10,074 nucleotides of DNA, taken from an uncultured Bacilli bacterium (GTDB lineage: Bacteria > Bacillota_I > Bacilli_A > RF39 > UBA660). The position numbers were made by a program, and so were the translations under genes. The notes under the pieces are model-generated. The model was given only the letters and a program-made list of their open reading frames with translations. It made no database searches and was not told the DNA's origin. The stretch spans positions 1-10,074 of the forward strand of contig CANRLB010000038.1 in the NCBI GenBank assembly GCA_947631365.1, given 5' to 3'. The first letter of the stretch is position 1. Every line of letters starts with the position of its first letter. Positions 5,778-10,074 of this stretch are shown in pieces.

Positions 5778-7542
5778 ATTCAACAGTAACTGATTTAGCT
5801 AAATTTCTTGGTTTATCAATATCACAGCCTCTAAGTTTAGCTACTTCATAACTAATTAATTGTAAAGGTATAACAGAAAGAATTGGCATAACTAAATTAT
5901 GAGCTTTAGGTAATAAAATTAATTGATCATAAAAATCATCATGACATTCTTCATTAGTTATATAAATTATATAAGCTCCCCTTGCTTTAACTTCTTTTAA
6001 ATTACTAATTGTTTTAGAAGCAATATCTTTATTAGTACAAATTCCTATTACGGGAGTTCCCTTAGTTATTAAAGAAATAGTACCATGTTTAAGTTCACCT
6101 GCTTGAAATGCTACACTGTTAATATAAGAGGTTTCTTTTAATTTTAAACTTCCTTCTAAACATAAAGCATAATCTATAAGTCTTCCGATAAAGAAAGTAT
6201 CATTGCATTTATAAATTGCTTTAGCATATTCTAAATAATCTTTAGAAAGTAATTCCTTAATCTTATTTTCTAATCCTTTAAATTCTTTTAATAATTCATA
6301 TTTTCTAGATAATTTAACTGTAAGCAAAGCCATTAAAGTTGTTTGAGCAAGAAATGCTTTTGTTGTTGCAACAGCAATCTCTGGCCCAGCTTTAACATAT
6401 AAAGTATATTTAGCTTCTCTGGCAATTGATGATAAAACAACATTAACAATGGCAAGCGTATCAATACCATCATTTTTAGCTTTTCTTAAAGCTTCTAGAG
6501 AATCAGCAGTTTCTCCTGATTGACTTATAATAATAACTAAAGTATCTTGATTATAAAAATTCTTTTTATAACGATATTCTGATGCTACTTCCACGTATGT
6601 GGGAATCATTGCATATTCTTCTAGTAATGACTTAGCAATACAACCTACATAATAAGCACTACCACAAGCTACAATATGAATATTTTTATATTTTTTAAAA
6701 TCAGGCATTGTCTCTTTAAAATTATCTTTATCAACATAATAATTAAAAGTATCTAAAAAGACTTTTTCTTCTTCATGAATTTCTTTTAACATATAGTGAG
6801 GATAGCCATTAAGCATCGCATCATCACAAGATCCTTCAAAAGTTTTAATCTCTTTTTTAATTTCTTTTAAATTAAAGTCAAAAACTTGATAACTATTATT
6901 ACTTATTTTAGCAATTTCATCTTTTTCTAATAAAATATACTTATTAGTATAATTTAAGATAGCTGGAACATCACTAGCAATAAACATGCCATCATTAGAT
7001 AAAGCAATAATTAAAGGGCTTCCTCTTCTAACAGCATAAATATTTTCTTTATCATCATCACAAATAATACCTAAAGCAAAACTACCTTCTAATTTTTCTA
7101 AGACTTTTTTAATTGTTTTTAAGATATCTTTTTCATCCTTATAATAATAATCTAGTAAAGCAGGAATTACTTCCGTATCAGTTGTCGATAAAAATTTAAC
7201 TCCCTTCTTCTTTAACTCTTCTTTTATTTCTAAATAATTTTCAATTATTCCATTATGAACAACAGTAAACCTACCAACTTGATGAGGGTGAGAATTACTA
7301 ACACTAGGTTCTCCATGCGTTGCCCATCTAGTATGCCCAATAGCCATATAAGATGGTATATCTAAATCAATTAATTTTTCTAGGGAACTAATTCTTCCCA
7401 CTTCTTTTGCAATATTTATTTTATTATCTAATAAATATGCTACCCCAGCTGAATCATATCCCCGATATTCTAAAAATTTAAGGCCATTTAAAACAATTGG
7501 CAAAGCTTCCTTTTTACCAACATAGCCTACTATTCCACACAA
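5776..7542 (-). CDS. glmS: Glutamine--fructose-6-phosphate aminotransferase (isomerizing) GlmS
   Basis: GlmS makes glucosamine-6-phosphate from fructose-6-phosphate and glutamine, the first step toward UDP-GlcNAc for peptidoglycan. From the TTG at 7540-7542 the protein has 588 residues and begins MCGIVGYVG, so C2 becomes the N-terminal nucleophile of the glutaminase domain. That domain also shows GHTRWATHG (69-77), NSHPH (83-87) and HNGIIEN (96-102). The isomerase half has two SIS domains: CGSAYYVG (293-300), SQSGETADSLEA (340-351), E470 and H486 (catalytic pair, in KLKETSYIN and GELKHG), and the C-terminal NLAKSVTVE with K583. The frame extends 6 codons to another TTG (7558-7560), but this would bury the Cys; AAAGGA (7552-7557) fits the inner TTG with 9 nt spacing. 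Unusual: L370 in VNVVLSS where Gly is common, and NSVAF for HAEAY. The leader is a glmS ribozyme. Confidence 0.97.
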   Translation of the reverse strand: MCGIVGYVGKKEALPIVLNGLKFLEYRGYDSAGVAYLLDNKINIAKEVGRISSLEKLIDLDIPSYMAIGHTRWATHGEPSVSNSHPHQVGRFTVVHNGIIENYLEIKEELKKKGVKFLSTTDTEVIPALLDYYYKDEKDILKTIKKVLEKLEGSFALGIICDDDKENIYAVRRGSPLIIALSNDGMFIASDVPAILNYTNKYILLEKDEIAKISNNSYQVFDFNLKEIKKEIKTFEGSCDDAMLNGYPHYMLKEIHEEEKVFLDTFNYYVDKDNFKETMPDFKKYKNIHIVACGSAYYVGCIAKSLLEEYAMIPTYVEVASEYRYKKNFYNQDTLVIIISQSGETADSLEALRKAKNDGIDTLAIVNVVLSSIAREAKYTLYVKAGPEIAVATTKAFLAQTTLMALLTVKLSRKYELLKEFKGLENKIKELLSKDYLEYAKAIYKCNDTFFIGRLIDYALCLEGSLKLKETSYINSVAFQAGELKHGTISLITKGTPVIGICTNKDIASKTISNLKEVKARGAYIIYITNEECHDDFYDQLILLPKAHNLVMPILSVIPLQLISYEVAKLRGCDIDKPRNLAKSVTVE

Positions 7543-7570
7543 AAAAATACATCCTTTCAAATTAAGTATT

Positions 7571-7700
7571 GATATATTATTTGTTACAATTTATTTTGCT
7601 TTTTCTAATATATCTAACGAATAACTTATATCCGTGATAGCACCCGCTGATTAATCGATAACTATCAACCTCGTCAACCATCAAAGGCCCTTGCGCTAAC
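7571..7700 (-). ncRNA. glmS ribozyme / riboswitch
   Basis: The leader of glmS matches the self-cleaving glmS ribozyme, which uses glucosamine-6-phosphate as cofactor and leads to mRNA decay when product is plentiful. On the minus strand the cleavage site A|GCGC lies at 7697|7696. The core GTTGACGAGG is at 7669-7678 and AGCGGGTGC at about 7639-7647, followed after P3 by CGTTAGA. Pairings I can trace are a short P1 (GCC / GGU), P2 (TGATAG 7662-7667 with CTATCA 7635-7640), P3 (CGGAT 7630-7634 with ATTCG 7618-7622, one G-U) and a 9-bp A/U stem in the P4 position (7606-7614 with 7571-7579). GCGC can also pair with GUGC as in the core pseudoknot. The 3' stem is almost all A/U, as expected in this genome. 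It ends about 14 nt before the SD. Confidence 0.95.
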
Positions 7701-7739
7701 AATAAAAAATACAACCTTTCTATATTATTGCTTTAATAA

Positions 7740-7768
7740 ATTATATCATTATATAATAATTTATGCAA
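7740..7768 (-). promoter_or_regulatory. glmS promoter (extended -10)
   Basis: On the minus strand TGATATAAT (TATAAT at 7740-7745, TG at 7747-7748) is an extended -10. A weak -35, TTGCAT (7763-7768), is 17 nt upstream. Transcription from about 7733 puts the ribozyme cleavage site some 36 nt into the message. Confidence 0.68.
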
Positions 7769-7800
7769 AAAAAGAAAAGATTATCTTTTTTTTCTTTCCT
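7765..7800 (-). terminator. Weak A/U terminator of the 302-residue protein gene
   Basis: On the minus strand AAAAGA and TCTTTT form a hairpin whose loop is the TAA stop (7781-7783), followed by a C and seven U residues. All pairs but one are A-U, so termination may be leaky; read-through would enter glmS. The U tract touches the glmS -35 box. Confidence 0.45.
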
Positions 7801-8689
7801 TTTTTATTGTTGCAAATTCTAAATAAGTTTTTTTACTTGGATCTTGAAAACATAAATTAGCTAAATTATCATATAAAGAAATAGTTAGGCCATCCATTGT
7901 TTGAATAGTAAATAAATCACGAGCTTCCCAAATAAATTCTTTTAACTGAGGACAATAAACACTAATACTTTCAACAATTGGTTTAATCTCCATAATTCCT
8001 GCTTTTTGCCAAATAGATGTCCCAAGTGAATAGTCATGATGTTCTAAAGGTATTAAAACTTTCTTATCTTCAAATTCACATTCGGCTATCTCTTCATAGC
8101 TATTATTTTCTCCTTTATTTATAATTATTTTGGCCTTTTTACTATTACTTAAATAATTAATTTTAATTCCATTCCAAATATCATATTCTAATTTTTCATA
8201 AGAAGGAAAATGTTTTATAATAGAAAAAATACCATTTATATCAAAATAATTAAAATTAATTCTAAACAAAGAAGATGCATCATTAAAAGCCTCTAAAGAA
8301 GCTGAGAAACCATCATAAATTTGACTCAAAGATTTACTAAATTTAATATTACCTATTAATTTATTATATAAATCATCATTATTAAATAATAAAATATATG
8401 ATAGTAAAGAAGTATGAGGTGAATAATTACCAATTACTTTTCCTAAATTAGTAAATAATTCTATTTTTAAATTATCCAAATCATATAATAATTCATTATT
8501 TATATTTTCAACATCAACCATAATATAACCAATACAATTATTATTTTCGTTATAAAAAATTATTTTTCTTTTATCAGACGTAACAACATATTGATAATTA
8601 GCAATTTTAATATTAAAAATGCTTGCAAATAAAGTCATTTTATTAATTATATCTTCTTTTATAAAAAAATTTTCTATATTTTTTTCCAT
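7781..8689 (-). CDS. Conserved-looking hypothetical protein, 302 residues
   Basis: I do not recognise this protein. It is soluble-looking: no signal peptide, membrane helix or repeat is visible. The text alternates charged/aromatic strands and helices (for example KIIFYNENNNCIGYIMVDVEN early and LTISLYDNLANLCFQDPSKKTYLEF late), suggesting an alpha/beta fold. Three cysteines are spread out with no metal-binding spacing. The C-terminus is very basic (KKERKKR), which could contact nucleic acid, though this may simply reflect A-rich codons at the terminator. The frame opens at a TTG (8693-8695), but SD AGGGAG (8699-8704) is 9 nt from the ATG at 8687-8689 and only 3 nt from the TTG, so I use the ATG. 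It has its own promoter and sits upstream of glmS in the same direction. Confidence 0.72.
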   Translation of the reverse strand: MEKNIENFFIKEDIINKMTLFASIFNIKIANYQYVVTSDKRKIIFYNENNNCIGYIMVDVENINNELLYDLDNLKIELFTNLGKVIGNYSPHTSLLSYILLFNNDDLYNKLIGNIKFSKSLSQIYDGFSASLEAFNDASSLFRINFNYFDINGIFSIIKHFPSYEKLEYDIWNGIKINYLSNSKKAKIIINKGENNSYEEIAECEFEDKKVLIPLEHHDYSLGTSIWQKAGIMEIKPIVESISVYCPQLKEFIWEARDLFTIQTMDGLTISLYDNLANLCFQDPSKKTYLEFATIKKERKKR

Positions 8690-8717
8690 ACCCAAATACT
8701 CCCTAATGTTATTAATT

Positions 8718-8746
8718 ATTTTATTTTATAGCGTACCGAAAGTCAA
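8718..8746 (-). promoter_or_regulatory. Promoter of the 302-residue protein gene
   Basis: On the minus strand TTGACT (8741-8746) is followed after 17 nt by TAAAAT (8718-8723). The -35 box begins 1 nt after the U tract of the terminator at 8748-8771. Confidence 0.6.
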
Positions 8747-8747
8747 G

Positions 8748-8771
8748 AAAAAAGTTGCTATATTGCAACTT
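8748..8771 (-). terminator. Minus-strand terminator with no gene upstream in the window
   Basis: On the minus strand AAGTTGC and GCAACTT (7 bp, 6-nt loop) are followed by a run of six U residues. It would end a leftward transcript arriving from the right, but the sequence to the right is a transposase on the opposite strand. Confidence 0.75.
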
Positions 8772-8790
8772 AATATGCTTAATTTATGAT

Positions 8791-8826
8791 AATGTCTTAA
8801 GTGTTAACTTTGGAAAATGTCCCAAG
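8791..8826 (+). repeat. Two direct repeats at the IS left end
   Basis: AATGTCTTAAG (8791-8801) and AATGTCCCAAG (8816-8826) agree at 9 of 11 positions, 25 nt apart start to start, each followed by a GTTAA-like stretch. The second copy fills most of the spacer of the transposase promoter. They are plausible transposase binding sites. Confidence 0.6.
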
Positions 8827-8838
8827 TTAATATATAAT
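8810..8838 (+). promoter_or_regulatory. Transposase promoter
   Basis: TTGGAA (8810-8815) is followed after 17 nt by a perfect TATAAT (8833-8838). Transcription should start near 8845, only about 13 nt before the ATG and inside the hairpin at 8840-8855. Confidence 0.65.
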
Positions 8839-8839
8839 A

Positions 8840-8855
8840 TGTCACTGAGGTGACA
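8840..8855 (+). promoter_or_regulatory. Hairpin covering the transposase SD
   Basis: TGTCAC (8840-8845) and GTGACA (8850-8855) are perfect complements around TGAG. The SD GAGGTGA (8847-8853) lies in the loop and right arm. A transcript that enters from outside the element would fold and hide the SD; one from the element's own promoter starts at the end of the left arm and could not. Confidence 0.65.
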
Positions 8856-8857
8856 CA

Positions 8858-10074
8858 ATGAGAAAGGTAGAATTAAGAATGAATGAACAAGAAAAATATG
8901 ATGTTATCAAAGAACTAGTTGATCATAATGGTAACAAAAATAGAGCTAGTCAAAAGCTCGGTATATCAAGAAGACAAATTAATCGTCTTATTATTATTTA
9001 TAAGGAGAAAGGCAAATCTGGATTTGTACATGGTAATCGCTCCAGAAAACCAGCAAGTACATTAGATAAGTCGATCTCCGAAGATATTATACTACTTTAT
9101 AAGAATAAATACTATGATTTTAATTTTAATCATTTTAAAGAATTTTTAGAAGAAAAAGAAAATATTAAAGTTTCTTACGATTTTATCTATAAAACTTTAA
9201 TGAAAGAAGGTATATTATCCCCGAAAGCTAGAAAGAAAACAAAAAGGCAATTTGCTAAACAAAAATTACTCCAAGAAAAGAAAATCAATTTAGCAATGAG
9301 TGAAGAACAAATAACTGAAATAGTTAATCATGAAGTTGCTTTAGAAGATTCTCATCCAAGATTAGAAAAGCCTAAATATTTTGGTGAAATTATTGAACAA
9401 GATGGTTCTATTCATCTGTGGTTTGGTAGTATTAAAACCTGTTTGCATTTAGCAATTGACAAAGCTACCTCTACTATTGTCGGTGCTTGGTTTGATTATC
9501 AAGAAACTTTAAATGGTTATTATCACGTTCTATATCAAATATTAATTAATTATGGTATTCCTTATAAATTCTTTACTGATAATAGAACTGTATTTAATTA
9601 TTTGTCTTTAAATCTTAACAAAAGAACTAGCGAAAAGGACGTTTTAACCCAATATGGTTATGCTTGTAAACAACTAGGTATTGCTTTAGAAACTTCTTCT
9701 GTTTCTCAAGCTAAAGGTTTAATTGAAAGAACAAATGGTACTTTTCAAGGCAGATTAGTCCAAGAATTAAGACTTAATAATATTACTTCTATTGATGAAG
9801 CCAATAAATATCTTATTGAAATATTTGTTCCAAATTTTAATAAAAAATTTGCTTTAGATTATAAAAAATTTCCTACTGTATTTGAATCATCACCATCTTT
9901 AGAAAGAATTAACTATACACTTGCTATTTTAACTCCTAGAAAAATTGATAATGGTAATGCCATTAAATTTAATAAAGAATATTATCAACCATATTTAGAC
10001 AATGAATTAAAATGTTTTTTACCTAAAACTGAATGTTTAGTTATTAAAGCCTTTAATGGTGATCTCCTTGTTAC
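8858..10074 (+). CDS. ISNCY (IS1202-like) family transposase, 3' end outside window
   Basis: A DDE-type transposase that cuts and joins the ends of its insertion sequence. 405 codons are open without a stop; relatives are somewhat longer, so only the C-terminal end is missing. The N-terminus has a helix-turn-helix (NRASQKLGISRRQINRLIIIYK, about 28-49) followed by KGKSGFVHGNRSRKP (51-65), typical of this family. A second DNA-binding region (about 70-130) precedes the RNase H-like core, with D182 in EQDGS, D241 in FFTDNRT and E290 in AKGLIERTNGTFQ; all three catalytic residues are present. The SD GAGGTGA is 4 nt from the ATG. It is the only plus-strand gene and has no damage so far, so the element may be active. 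Trp codons are TGG, confirming the standard code. Confidence 0.93.
   Translation, partial: MRKVELRMNEQEKYDVIKELVDHNGNKNRASQKLGISRRQINRLIIIYKEKGKSGFVHGNRSRKPASTLDKSISEDIILLYKNKYYDFNFNHFKEFLEEKENIKVSYDFIYKTLMKEGILSPKARKKTKRQFAKQKLLQEKKINLAMSEEQITEIVNHEVALEDSHPRLEKPKYFGEIIEQDGSIHLWFGSIKTCLHLAIDKATSTIVGAWFDYQETLNGYYHVLYQILINYGIPYKFFTDNRTVFNYLSLNLNKRTSEKDVLTQYGYACKQLGIALETSSVSQAKGLIERTNGTFQGRLVQELRLNNITSIDEANKYLIEIFVPNFNKKFALDYKKFPTVFESSPSLERINYTLAILTPRKIDNGNAIKFNKEYYQPYLDNELKCFLPKTECLVIKAFNGDLLV

Larger units (their letters stand above)
8791..10074 (+). mobile_element. ISNCY/IS1202-like insertion sequence, left part
   Basis: The element holds the transposase gene at 8858, and its left end is marked by two direct copies of AATGTCyyAAG (8791-8801 and 8816-8826). 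The right end lies beyond the window, so the terminal inverted repeat and any target duplication cannot be seen and the exact left boundary (about 8772-8791) is uncertain. Confidence 0.6.

Noticed and set aside
8693..8695. TTG as start of the 302-residue protein
   Set aside because: Only 3 nt from the SD, whereas the ATG two codons later has ideal 9-nt spacing.
1..10074. CRISPR arrays, tRNA or rRNA genes, toxin-antitoxin or phage modules
   Set aside because: No spaced direct repeats, tRNA cloverleaf signals or recognisable genes of these types were seen; the only noncoding RNA I can support is the glmS ribozyme.

Overview
The window is very AT-rich bacterial DNA with Firmicutes-type signals: Shine-Dalgarno (SD) sites such as AGGAGGG, AAAGGA and GAGGTGA, sigma-A-type promoters, U-tailed hairpin terminators and a glmS ribozyme. 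TGG encodes Trp and the reading frames are intact, so the standard code applies. Low GC, many secreted proteins with SipW-type signal peptides, an Rpn-type nuclease and a pilin beside GTPase genes together suggest an uncultured gut Bacilli/Mollicutes-like lineage (RF39-like). That placement is inference. All complete genes lie on the minus strand; only the transposase at the right edge is on the plus strand.

Left part (1-3340): the first 77 codons of a type II topoisomerase ATPase subunit (probably parE) read off the left edge. Next come two paralogous secreted proteins (345-1034 and 2409-3140) with SipW-type signal peptides, each with its own promoter, SD and terminator. Between them is an Rpn-family nuclease/putative transposase gene (1164-1994) and a gene-poor stretch holding an extra terminator. 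This looks like an accessory segment next to housekeeping genes.

Middle (3347-5735): a tight operon runs engB (ribosome-assembly GTPase), a type IV prepilin-like gene, then der (second ribosome-assembly GTPase). Each stop codon overlaps the next gene's SD. The operon has a good promoter upstream of engB and a terminator at the end of der. Left of glmS, a terminator separates the two units.

Right-middle (5750-8771): glmS makes glucosamine-6-phosphate for the cell envelope. Its leader carries a well-preserved self-cleaving glmS ribozyme, so product feedback is expected. The gene starts at a TTG directly before the catalytic Cys. Upstream is an unrecognised soluble 302-residue protein with its own promoter.

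Right edge (8791-10074): an ISNCY/IS1202-like insertion sequence, whose transposase runs off the window. Its left end has two direct repeats, an internal promoter and a hairpin that can hide the transposase SD only in read-through transcripts. A minus-strand terminator just outside this end has no gene in the window to serve, which suggests the element split a gene from its terminator.

I see no wholly new system. The most useful leads are the IS leader hairpin, the paired SipW-type proteins, the pilin inside a GTPase operon and the unknown 302-residue protein.
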